Source: JAIVJN01 sp036732565
GTDB lineage: Bacteria; Acidobacteriota; Vicinamibacteria; Vicinamibacterales; UBA2999
Assembly: GCA_036732565.1 (NCBI GenBank)
Contig: DAINCF010000390.1
Location: 1-6,840, forward strand
Direction: 5' to 3'
DNA length: 6,840 bases
Part shown: one piece after another, positions 1-6,177 of the stretch
Layout: the number at the start of each line of letters is the position of its first letter
How positions within the stretch are numbered: position 1 is the first letter of the stretch
The notes under the pieces: generated by a model
Told to the model about the DNA's origin: nothing
What the model saw: only the letters and a program-made list of their open reading frames with translations
The model's database searches: none
Made by a program: the position numbers and the translations under genes

Positions 1-1
1 G

Positions 2-664
2 CATGCCGGGGCGCTGTCGTTTCGCTTGCGGGTGCCGGGTCGCGCCGCGCACGGCGCCGTTCGCGAGGCAGGCGTCAGCGCCATCGAGAAGTTCGCGGTC
101 GTCCACCGCGGGCTGCAGGCGCTGGAGCATCGGCGTAACCAACGCTTGCAGCAACCGCTCTTCGCCGCGCAGCAGCTGCCGTTCGCGCTGTCGATCGGCA
201 GGATCAGCGCTGGCGACTGGCCATCGTCGGTCCCGGATCTGCTCGTGGCGGAAGGGCGCTATGGCCTCGCGCCCGGAGAGGATCCAGCGCGCGCACGCCA
301 GGAATTCGAGCAGGCGACGTCCGACGCGGCGAGCGAGGACCATTGGTTGCGTCAGCACCCGCCGACCGTCGAGTGGTGGGGCAGCCAGTTCAACCCAGCC
401 TCCACACCGATCACCGATCGCATCGTCACCAGCGTGGTCCAGGCCATGGCCGATGTCACCGGTGCGGAGCCGGCCGTCGAAGGGATGACCTACGGCGCCG
501 ACATGCGGCTGCTCGTCAACGACGGAGGCATTCCAAGCGTGTTGTTCGGTCCGGGCGACGTGCGGATGGCGCACCGTGTCGACGAGTTCGTGCCGATCGA
601 GGATCTCGCGATCGCGACGTGTGTGCTGGCGGTCACCGCCATGCGCTTCTGCGGGGTGGCGTGA
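2..664 (+). CDS. M20-family metallopeptidase/deacylase (ArgE/DapE-like), 3' part
   Basis: The reading frame is open from the first bases of the window, so the gene starts upstream; 220 C-terminal residues are visible. The first ~115 residues look like the inserted lid/dimerisation domain of M20 zinc hydrolases: a strand GALSFRLRVPGRAAHGA with the conserved His of the GRAAH motif, then the AIEKF helix. The chain then returns to the catalytic domain with a YGADMRLL segment, a PSVLFGPGD strand and AHRVDEFVPI. In that last segment His191 of the visible part is the expected last zinc ligand (usually HAPDE or HxxDE). The N-terminal metal ligands lie outside the window. Family members remove acyl groups from amino acids or dipeptides (acetylornithine, succinyl-diaminopimelate, N-carbamoyl and similar) in the cytoplasm. 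The exact substrate cannot be read here, so no gene symbol is given. The stop is one base before the next gene's GTG, which suggests co-transcription. Confidence 0.85.
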   Translation, partial: HAGALSFRLRVPGRAAHGAVREAGVSAIEKFAVVHRGLQALEHRRNQRLQQPLFAAQQLPFALSIGRISAGDWPSSVPDLLVAEGRYGLAPGEDPARARQEFEQATSDAASEDHWLRQHPPTVEWWGSQFNPASTPITDRIVTSVVQAMADVTGAEPAVEGMTYGADMRLLVNDGGIPSVLFGPGDVRMAHRVDEFVPIEDLAIATCVLAVTAMRFCGVA

Positions 665-665
665 C

Positions 666-1775
666 GTGGACTTCGACACGCTGACGCGACACTGGGATCG
701 CTTCGGCGTGGTGGATCCGCTGTGGGCCATCCTCACGGACCCGACGCGCAAGGGCAATCGCTGGGACGTCGCGGAGTTCTTCGAGACCGGCCGCGTCGAG
801 ATCGCGGAGGTCGTCGCACGGGCGCGTGCGAGCGGCCTCCCCCGCCGCTGGGCGCGCGGTCTCGACTTCGGATGCGGCGTCGGCCGCCTCACGCAAGCGC
901 TGGCCGACCATCTCGAGCACGTCGTCGGCGTCGACATCGCCCCGTCGATGATCGAGGCGGCGCGTGGTTTCAACCGCCACGGCGACCGATGCGAGTACCA
1001 CGTCAATGGCGCGCCCAGCCTCGAGCGGTGGCCGGACGCGCACTTCGACCTCATCTACACGAACCGTGTGCTGCAGCACATGGAGCCGATTTACGCAACG
1101 GCCTACCTCCGCGAGTTCGTGCGCACCCTCGCGCCAGGCGGCGTGCTGTCGTTCGATCTGCCATCCGAGCGTGGCTTCTTCCCGAGGGATCCGGTACCCG
1201 GCAAGCCGATTCCCGCCGACGCCTACCGCGCACGCGTCGCGATTCTCGACCTCGCTTCTGCGGTCCCCTCGTCGCACGCCGAGCTCACAGTAACCGTCGA
1301 GATCGCCAACGTGAGCACGCACACATGGACGGCCGACGAAGAGCATCCGCTCAACGTGGGAAATCATTGGATCCGTCCGATCGATGGCCATGCCGTACGC
1401 GACGATCGCCGCGCGGCCGTACCGGTCCCGTGGCACCCCGGCCAGATCGTGCGCGTCACGCTGCCAGTGACCGTGCCTCGCGAAGCAGGCCGGTATCTGC
1501 TGCAGTGCGACGTCGTTCACGAAGGCCACACGTGGTTTGCCGACATCGGCTCGGCCCTCGCAGAGAAAGAGGTGATCGTGGGCAACGTCGAACCACCTCC
1601 ACGCATCGAGGCCGATGCCCCGGCCGATCTGGAGCCGGTGATGGAAATGCACGCCGTGCCACGCGGTACGGTCGAGTCGCTGCTGCGCGATGCCGGCGCT
1701 ACCCTCCTGAACGTCGGCCGTGTCTATCACTGCGGCCCGGCGTGGCTCGCGTTCCGCTACGACGTGACTCGATAG
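666..1775 (+). CDS. Class I SAM-dependent methyltransferase with an inserted Ig-like domain
   Basis: A 369-residue protein. The GTG start at 666 is chosen because it lies directly after the upstream stop, has a purine-rich GGGGTGG at about 653-659, and gives the natural N-terminus VDFDTLTRHWDRFG. A frame-open ATG at 576 would overlap the M20 gene by ~90 bp. SAM-binding motif I is DFGCGVGRL (67-75), the acidic end of strand 2 is VGVD (D90), the motif IV region is FDLIYTNRVLQHM (127-139), and APGG is at 156-159. Residues ~185-306 are a beta-rich segment containing NVSTHTW, HPLNVGNHW, a hydrophobic alternating strand, GRYLLQCDVVHEG and WFADIGS. This resembles the Ig-like/NBR1-type domains found in some bacterial surface-polysaccharide methyl- and glycosyltransferases. 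Residues 324-369 (MEMHAVPRGTVESLLRDAG to FRYDVTR) look like the remaining C-terminal methyltransferase strands, so the Ig-like domain appears inserted rather than appended. A role in glycan or natural-product methylation is inferred; the acceptor is unknown. Confidence 0.85.
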   Translation: MDFDTLTRHWDRFGVVDPLWAILTDPTRKGNRWDVAEFFETGRVEIAEVVARARASGLPRRWARGLDFGCGVGRLTQALADHLEHVVGVDIAPSMIEAARGFNRHGDRCEYHVNGAPSLERWPDAHFDLIYTNRVLQHMEPIYATAYLREFVRTLAPGGVLSFDLPSERGFFPRDPVPGKPIPADAYRARVAILDLASAVPSSHAELTVTVEIANVSTHTWTADEEHPLNVGNHWIRPIDGHAVRDDRRAAVPVPWHPGQIVRVTLPVTVPREAGRYLLQCDVVHEGHTWFADIGSALAEKEVIVGNVEPPPRIEADAPADLEPVMEMHAVPRGTVESLLRDAGATLLNVGRVYHCGPAWLAFRYDVTR

Positions 1776-2053
1776 TTCCACACGAAGGTTCCTCACGCTG
1801 GTTCCGCACCGAGGTTCACCACGTGGGTTCGATACCACACGAGGGTTCCAAACGGAGTTCCCCAGTTCGGTTCGATTCCGCACAGCGTTCCGAACGCACG
1901 TTAGGCCGCGGGTGGAACAGCAATACCGGTACGTCTCGATGGAAGGCGAGTTTGTTGCTAGAACCATCGCGGGAACCGAACCTCTGTGGGGAACCCTCGT
2001 GGGGAACCCTCGTGTGGAACCTTGTGGGGAACCACCGTGCGGAACCCATGTGG
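1774..2053. repeat. Two opposed arrays of a ~13-bp repeat (GGTTCCNCACGAG) filling a convergent gap
   Basis: The gap between the methyltransferase stop and the permease stop is almost entirely repeats. On the + strand, GTTC cores begin at 1775, 1788, 1801, 1814 and 1827 (exact 13-bp spacing), then decay through 1845, 1857, 1865, 1870 and 1887. In the right half the complementary GAAC cores begin at 1961, 1973, 1978, 1991, 2004, 2017, 2029 and 2042; spacing from 1978 is 13, 13, 13, 12, 13. The consensus GGTTCCNCACGAG reads away from each gene's stop in that gene's own transcription direction. The arms can pair: 1835-1849 is perfectly complementary to 2003-2017 (15 bp), and 1775-1785 to 2010-2020 (11 bp). 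The centre (~1900-1960) lacks the periodicity. The 13-bp period is not a multiple of three, and no flanking protein family continues through it, so coding is unlikely. A bidirectional terminator or mRNA 3'-end stabiliser is possible, but there is no U-tract. I do not recognise a named repeat family. Confidence 0.85.
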
Positions 2054-3100
2054 CTATTGCCAGCGAAAGAGCTTCAGGGCAAGGAGGAACGGCACCACGC
2101 CCCAACCGGCCAGGATCGCCAGCTCGCTGGAGATGCCGGCGAGCGACGCGCCTTCGTTCATGATGCCGCGGAGGGCATCGACGAGCGCCGTCAGCGGCAA
2201 CAACTGAATGAACGGCTGCATCACGTCGGGGAAGTTCGTCGACGCGAAGAACACGCCCGACAGCACCCACATCGGCAGCATCACCACGTTCATGATGCCG
2301 GAGATCGCCTCGATGGTCCTCGCCCGGCTGGACATCAGCAGCGCGAGACCGCCAAACGACAAGGCGCCGAGGACCGACACGAAGGCGAGCGCGGCGATCG
2401 ATCCGTGCACGGCGACGCCGAACGCGAACCACCCGAAGGCGACCAGTACGATGGCCTCGGCGGCGAGGAACGCGAGCCGACTCAGCACGTGCGAGGCGAG
2501 GTAGTGGGTGCGCGACATCGGCGTCGCGATCAGCCGCTTGAGGAGCTTTCGCGTCCTGGCGGTCACGATCGAGAACCCGACGCCCCACAAGCCCGTGCTC
2601 ATGATGTTCATGCCGAGCAGGCCGGGCACGAGCCAGTCGATGTAGCGTGAGCCCACCGTGTCGACCGGCTGCTCGACCGGCGTGAAGGGATCGGTACGGC
2701 CGGCCGCTCGCTGCAATGCGCGATCGACCGCCAGGCGCGCCACCTGACTCTCGGCCCGTGCCTCGTCGAACCGGTACGTCGGCGGCGTGCCCGGGATCAC
2801 GACGACCGGCGCGCGGCCGGTTCGAATCGCCGGCTCGATCTCCGCCGTCGGAATCGTCCTGACGGTGAAGCCGCCGGCTTGCTCCAGCGCCGCCACGATC
2901 TGCTCCTTGCCTGGTCCCTCGGCGACGCCGGCGATGATCGGCTCGGGACCGCGCGATCGAAACGCAATGCCGAGCGAGCAGGTCATGATGACCGGAAAGG
3001 CGAAGACCCAGAAGATGACCTCGGGCTCGCGCAGAAATTCTTTGAACCGCGCCGCCGTCAACTCGACCAGCGGATGACGCGCGCCTCCACGCTCAACCAT
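2054..3100 (-). CDS. ABC-2 type transporter permease
   Basis: A 348-residue integral membrane protein and the membrane partner of the ATPase encoded just upstream. Predicted membrane segments by hydrophobicity are ~28-47, ~153-177, ~205-230, ~235-257, ~263-286 and ~326-344. A ~105-residue polar loop (about 48-152) between the first and second segments is probably extracytoplasmic, as in the larger ABC-2 permeases. KLLKRLIATPMSR (185-197) after the second segment is the typical ABC-2 cytoplasmic coupling region. Six segments plus a long first loop fit the family, which exports drugs, polysaccharides, lipids or pigments; the substrate cannot be inferred. The ATG at 3100 overlaps the end of the ATPase gene by 8 bp and is preceded by GGGAGG (complement of 3111-3116) at ~10 nt, supporting translational coupling. 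The stop (complement of 2054-2056) directly abuts the 13-bp repeat array. Confidence 0.9.
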   Translation of the reverse strand: MVERGGARHPLVELTAARFKEFLREPEVIFWVFAFPVIMTCSLGIAFRSRGPEPIIAGVAEGPGKEQIVAALEQAGGFTVRTIPTAEIEPAIRTGRAPVVVIPGTPPTYRFDEARAESQVARLAVDRALQRAAGRTDPFTPVEQPVDTVGSRYIDWLVPGLLGMNIMSTGLWGVGFSIVTARTRKLLKRLIATPMSRTHYLASHVLSRLAFLAAEAIVLVAFGWFAFGVAVHGSIAALAFVSVLGALSFGGLALLMSSRARTIEAISGIMNVVMLPMWVLSGVFFASTNFPDVMQPFIQLLPLTALVDALRGIMNEGASLAGISSELAILAGWGVVPFLLALKLFRWQ

Positions 3101-4037
3101 CGCGCAAATGCCTCCCGGTCATCGACACAAAGACGTCTTCGAGCGTCGCACTGTGGGTCGTGAGCAGGCTGAGCTCCGCGCCATGTCCTTTGAGGTAATC
3201 CAACAGCGCCGGCAACGTGCGATGCATCTCGGAGGTCGCGAGCGCATGCGTCCCGTTGTCGTGACGCACGTCGCAGACACCCGGCAGGCCGCGCAGCACG
3301 CCCTCGACCGGCGCGTAGCCTCCGTTGGTGGCGAACTCGATGACGTGCTCGGCGCCCAGCGATGCCACCAGCTCCGCCGGGGTGCCGATGGCGATCAACT
3401 TGCCGCGATCGACAATGCCGACGCGATCGCAGAGCGCGTGCGCCTCGTCCATATAGTGCGTGGTCAGCAGGATCGTGCCGCCGCCCCGACGAAAGGCTTC
3501 GAGGACTTCCCACAACTGCCGCCGCGACTGCGGATCGAGACCCGTCGTCGGCTCATCGAGAAACAGGAGATCGGGCCGGCCGACGAGCGCGCACGCGACC
3601 GACAGCCGCTGCTTTTGTCCGCCGGACAACCGAACGACCCACGAGTCGCGCTTCGACTCGAGCTCCACGATCGCCAGCAGCTCGTCGATGGTCGGGCCGC
3701 TCGGGTAGAACGATCGAAACATCGCCAGCGTCTCGGCCACGGTGAGCTTGTCGGTGAGCTGCGTCTCCTGCAGTTGAATGCCGAGCCGCAGCCGCAGCGT
3801 CGTCCGATCTCTCTCCCATTTGCGGCCGAGCACCTCGACCTCGCCGGCATCGGGCGTCGAGAGCCCCTCGAGGATTTCGATGGTCGTGGTCTTCCCGGCG
3901 CCGTTGGGTCCGAGCAGGCCGAAGCACTCGCCGCGTTGCACCTCGAGATCGAGGCCATCCACCGCGACAACATCACCGTAGCGCTTGACGAGCCCCCGGC
4001 ATCGCAGCGCTGCTTCACGGTCTGTCACAAGATCCAT
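3093..4037 (-). CDS. ABC transporter ATP-binding protein (ABC-2/DrrA-like exporter ATPase)
   Basis: A 314-residue cytoplasmic ATPase that powers the adjacent permease. All nucleotide-binding motifs are intact: A-loop Tyr20 (RYGDVVAVDG), Walker A GPNGAGKTT (43-51), Q-loop Gln90 in GIQLQETQL, signature LSGGQ (137-141), Walker B LLFLDE (157-162), D-loop GLDP (166-169) and switch His194 (TTHYMDEA). The EILEGLSTPDAGEVEVLG and THYMDEAHALCDRVGIVDRG segments are typical of the DrrA/CcmA-like exporter subfamily. The ~80 residues after the ATPase core, ending in ATLEDVFVSMTGRHLRDG, are the usual C-terminal extension of these proteins. The ATG at 4037 gives a standard N-terminus; only a weak GCGAGG lies upstream, around 4045-4050 on the complementary strand. 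It is the first gene of a two-gene leftward operon. Multidrug, lipid or polysaccharide export are all compatible. Confidence 0.93.
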   Translation of the reverse strand: MDLVTDREAALRCRGLVKRYGDVVAVDGLDLEVQRGECFGLLGPNGAGKTTTIEILEGLSTPDAGEVEVLGRKWERDRTTLRLRLGIQLQETQLTDKLTVAETLAMFRSFYPSGPTIDELLAIVELESKRDSWVVRLSGGQKQRLSVACALVGRPDLLFLDEPTTGLDPQSRRQLWEVLEAFRRGGGTILLTTHYMDEAHALCDRVGIVDRGKLIAIGTPAELVASLGAEHVIEFATNGGYAPVEGVLRGLPGVCDVRHDNGTHALATSEMHRTLPALLDYLKGHGAELSLLTTHSATLEDVFVSMTGRHLRDG

Positions 4038-4113
4038 TCTAGGGCCTCGCGGCGCGGAGGCGGGCCACGGCGAAGCGGAGCCGAGCGCCTTCCTGGTTTA
4101 CACTGGAGATGCC
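4038..4113. promoter_or_regulatory. Divergent gap between the ABC exporter operon and the PilZ gene
   Basis: These 76 bp separate two genes read away from each other, so promoters for both should lie here or in the gene starts. On the + strand GGAG at 4105-4108 is a plausible ribosome binding site 5 nt before the GTG at 4114. TACACT (4099-4104) resembles a -10 hexamer, but it would put the transcription start on or after that ribosome binding site, so it is probably not the true promoter. No convincing -35/-10 pair was found for the leftward operon. Confidence 0.35.
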
Positions 4114-4767
4114 GTGTCCTCGAGCATCGTCATTGTGGCGCCGGTTGAAGCGCTTCCCGCCCTTCGCGATCGTCTGGACTCTGGAGCCGAGTTGCACGCG
4201 TTCACGGCGAACGACGCGCTCGAGGCCCTGGATCACATCATTCGGCACAAGCCCCGCATCATCGCGGTCGAGCGTCTGTTTGCGGCCGGCCCGCGTGGCG
4301 TGGCGCTGCTCAATCGCATCAAGGCGGACCCGTCGCTCGCCGATTGCGAGTTGCGCATCATCGCACGAGAGGATACGGCGATCGAGGTAGCAGAGCGCGC
4401 GCCGATCGGCACGGCGGGCGCGCCGGTAGCGCTCGATCGACACGGCACCCGGCGCGCACGACGTGTCGCCATGGCGGAAGGCGTGGAGGTCCTGATCGAT
4501 GGCAATCCGGCGATGCTCATCGATCTCTCGGTGCTCGGCGGCCAGGCCGTCTCGACCAAGGTGCTGAAGCCGAATCAGCGCGTGCGCGTCACGCTCTCGG
4601 ATGCCCGCGGCATCATTCGCTGCGCGGGCGCCATCATGTGGTCCTCGTTCGAGATGCCCAAGGGTGTCGCACCACGCTATCGCGTCGGGATCGAGTTCAA
4701 GAATCCCGACGTCGATCTCCTGGCGGGGTTCATCGACCGGCACACGCAGCAAATGAAGGTCACGTAG
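4114..4767 (+). CDS. PilZ-domain c-di-GMP effector with a degenerate receiver-like N-terminal domain
   Basis: A 217-residue protein. The GTG at 4114 is chosen because GGAG (4105-4108) precedes it and the product begins with a beta strand (SSSIVIVAP). Longer in-frame starts would run into the divergent ABC gene; the nearby ATG at 4109 is out of frame. Residues ~4-85 alternate strands and helices like a CheY receiver, with GVALLNRIKADPSLADCELRII matching helix 3/strand 4. The acidic pair after strand 1 is absent (IVIVAPVE), and the phosphoacceptor position after strand 3 appears to be Glu53 (RIIAVERLF), so phosphorylation is unlikely. After a linker (~86-108) comes a PilZ domain. It has RxxxR at 113-117 (RRARR) and DxSxxG at 137-142 (DLSVLG), both intact, so c-di-GMP binding is expected. 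The output is unknown; motility, surface or polysaccharide control is typical of the family. Its stop lies inside a palindromic repeat shared with convergent purA. Confidence 0.88.
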   Translation: MSSSIVIVAPVEALPALRDRLDSGAELHAFTANDALEALDHIIRHKPRIIAVERLFAAGPRGVALLNRIKADPSLADCELRIIAREDTAIEVAERAPIGTAGAPVALDRHGTRRARRVAMAEGVEVLIDGNPAMLIDLSVLGGQAVSTKVLKPNQRVRVTLSDARGIIRCAGAIMWSSFEMPKGVAPRYRVGIEFKNPDVDLLAGFIDRHTQQMKVT

Positions 4768-4790
4768 GGCGGTTCGCGAACCGCCTTTAC
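4764..4790. repeat. Palindromic repeat copy 1 at the pilZ/purA convergent junction, possible bidirectional terminator
   Basis: The core 4768-4785, GGCGGTTCGCGAACCGCC, is a perfect 18-bp palindrome and can form a 7-bp stem with a CGCG loop. With its flanks (GTAG on the left, TTTAC on the right) it matches the 28-bp palindrome at 6130-6157, apart from one missing G on the left and C-to-T changes on the right. The left TAG (4765-4767) is the stop of the PilZ gene. TTA at 4787-4789 is the complement of the purA stop TAA. The hairpin followed by TTT fits a weak rightward terminator; the leftward side has no T-tract. Confidence 0.8.
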
Positions 4791-6103
4791 CCGACTGCGG
4801 GATAGACTCGCGGGCCGCCGATCCAGGTTTCTGCGATGCCACCCGGGCGGATGATCGTCTCTTCCCGATCGGAGCCGGTCGACACGATCGTGATGGGCAC
4901 GCCGCTCACGTCCTCGAGCCGCGCGATATAGCGGCGCGCTTCGTCCGGCAGCTCGTCGAAGACGCGCACGCCGCGCGTCGGCACCTTCCAACCAGGCAGC
5001 GCTTCGTAGATCGGCTGCCACCCCGCTGCGGTGTGCACGTCGGCGGGAAACTCGGTGACGATGCGATCGCCGATGCGGTAGCCGGTGCAGATCAACACTT
5101 CGTCGAGTCCGTCGAGGACGTCGAGCTTGGTCAGCGCGATGCCATCGATGCCGTTGATGCGCGCCGAGTAGCGAACCACCACGGCGTCGTACCAGCCGCA
5201 GCGGCGCGGGCGACCGGTCGACGCGCCGTACTCCTGTCCGCTCTCGCGGAGCCGCTCCGCCATCTCGTCGAACAGCTCCGTCGGCAGCGGCCCCTCGCCC
5301 ACCCGCGTCGTGTACGCCTTGGCGACGCCAAGCACGCCGCCGATGGCGCGCGGCGGCACGCCGAGCCCGGTGCAGACACCACCGATGGACGCGTTCGATG
5401 ACGTCACGAACGGATAGGTCCCGTGATCGATGTCCAGCATCGTCGCCTGGGCGCCCTCGAAGAGCACACGGCCGCCATTCTTCATCGTCTCCGCGAGGTG
5501 CAGCGACACGTCGCCCGCCCAGCGGCGCATCTTGGCGCCGTGGGCCAGGAGATCCCGATAGACCACTTCCCAATCGAGCGTGGACTCCTTGATGATCTGA
5601 TTGCGGGCGTGAACGTTCTCGCGGACTTCGTCGGCCAGCGCCTTGGTGTCGACCAGATCGCAGACGCGGATGCCGCGGCGCCCGACCTTGTCTTCATAGG
5701 CCGGGCCGATGCCGCGCGACGTCGTCCCGATCTTGCGCTCGCCGCGGCGCGCCTCGCTCAAGACGTCGAGCTCGCGGTGGTACGGCAGAATCAGATGCGC
5801 CCTGTCGCTGATGAGCAGACGATCGCCGACATCGACGCCGAGCGTGGCCAGCTCGTCGATTTCCTTGAACAACGCCTGTGGATCGACGACGACGCCGTTG
5901 CCGATGATGCAGGTGACGCCATCGTGCAGGATGCCGGACGGAATGAGGTGGAGCACGAACTTCGTGCCGCGCACGTAGACGGTGTGCCCGGCGTTGTGGC
6001 CACCTTGATAGCGCGCGACGGTGGAAAAGTGTGGCGTCAGCAGGTCGACAATCTTGCCCTTGCCTTCGTCACCCCACTGCGCGCCCAGCACGACGATGTT
6101 CAT
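4787..6103 (-). CDS. purA: Adenylosuccinate synthetase
   Basis: A 438-residue cytoplasmic enzyme (E. coli PurA has 432). It joins IMP and aspartate using GTP to give adenylosuccinate, the first committed step from IMP to AMP. The N-terminus is diagnostic: GAQWGDEGKGK (7-17) is the GTP P-loop with catalytic Asp12, and GGHNAGHT (34-41) carries catalytic His40 (E. coli Asp13 and His41). Further family blocks are TTSRGIGPAYEDK (IMP site), EGAQATMLDIDHGTYPFVTSSN, GEGPLPTEL, GASTGRPRRCGW and the guanine-recognition TKLDVLDG. The ATG at 6103 is chosen because MNIVVLGAQWG is the family N-terminus. An in-frame ATG at 6127 would add eight residues, MREICCIS, and would leave its ribosome-binding region inside the palindrome at 6130. 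No Shine-Dalgarno motif precedes 6103. The gene stands alone between convergent pilZ and divergent hutH and is flanked by two copies of one palindromic repeat. Confidence 0.98.
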   Translation of the reverse strand: MNIVVLGAQWGDEGKGKIVDLLTPHFSTVARYQGGHNAGHTVYVRGTKFVLHLIPSGILHDGVTCIIGNGVVVDPQALFKEIDELATLGVDVGDRLLISDRAHLILPYHRELDVLSEARRGERKIGTTSRGIGPAYEDKVGRRGIRVCDLVDTKALADEVRENVHARNQIIKESTLDWEVVYRDLLAHGAKMRRWAGDVSLHLAETMKNGGRVLFEGAQATMLDIDHGTYPFVTSSNASIGGVCTGLGVPPRAIGGVLGVAKAYTTRVGEGPLPTELFDEMAERLRESGQEYGASTGRPRRCGWYDAVVVRYSARINGIDGIALTKLDVLDGLDEVLICTGYRIGDRIVTEFPADVHTAAGWQPIYEALPGWKVPTRGVRVFDELPDEARRYIARLEDVSGVPITIVSTGSDREETIIRPGGIAETWIGGPRVYPAVG

Positions 6104-6129
6104 CGAGATACAGCATATCTCACGCATGT
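6104..6129 (-). promoter_or_regulatory. Possible purA -10 element, leaderless start candidate
   Basis: On the minus strand TATGCT (complement of 6112-6117) resembles a -10 hexamer and ends 8 nt before the purA ATG at 6103. Transcription would then begin at or next to the start codon. The absence of a Shine-Dalgarno sequence agrees with a leaderless mRNA. The -35 position would fall in the palindrome and shows no good hexamer, so support is modest. Confidence 0.3.
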
Positions 6130-6157
6130 GTAGGGGCGGTTCGCGAACCGCCCCTAC
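6130..6157. repeat. Perfect 28-bp palindromic repeat, copy 2, between purA and hutH
   Basis: The half-site GTAGGGGCGGTTCG (6130-6143) is followed directly by its exact reverse complement (6144-6157). The inner 18 bp are identical to the core at 4768-4785. Both strands begin GTAG, so the element carries a TAG in each direction. It occupies the divergent purA/hutH gap, where the upstream parts of both promoters should lie. Short GTAGGGGCG-type palindromes are known as dispersed intergenic repeats (REP-like) in several bacterial genomes; assigning this copy to such a family is inference. It could also act as an operator or cruciform. Confidence 0.85.
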
Positions 6158-6177
6158 GTCGCGCTATTCTCTATGCG
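6158..6177 (+). promoter_or_regulatory. Possible hutH -10 element, leaderless start candidate
   Basis: TATTCT (6165-6170) matches four of six positions of the -10 consensus and ends 7 nt before the hutH ATG at 6178. There is no Shine-Dalgarno-like purine run. This would give a leaderless or nearly leaderless transcript. The -35 region would fall inside the 28-bp palindrome and is not recognisable. Confidence 0.3.

Noticed and set aside
1774..2053. CRISPR array
   Set aside because: The units are only ~13 bp and are contiguous with no unique spacers of constant length. Orientation reverses in the middle and no cas genes are nearby.
633..2588. A very long open frame on the minus strand (651 codons) across the methyltransferase, repeat region and permease
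   Set aside because: It is antisense or out of frame to two well-supported genes, rich in Arg/Ala/Asp as GC-rich shadows are, shows no recognisable domain, and runs through the 13-bp repeats, whose period would shift frame with each unit.
722..2650. A long plus-strand open frame (642 codons) overlapping the same region
   Set aside because: It lies out of frame with the methyltransferase and antisense to the permease, with low-complexity Arg-rich translation. It is a consequence of high GC and few stop codons in the repeats.
3108..4148. Open frame on the plus strand opposite the ABC ATPase
   Set aside because: It is the complement of a gene with all ABC motifs intact. The translation has no domain and lies in a shadow frame.
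6104..6127. Upstream ATG at 6127 as the purA start
   Set aside because: The extra residues MREICCIS do not resemble PurA, whose N-terminus begins at MNIVVLGAQWGDEGKGK. The ribosome-binding region for 6127 would be the palindrome.
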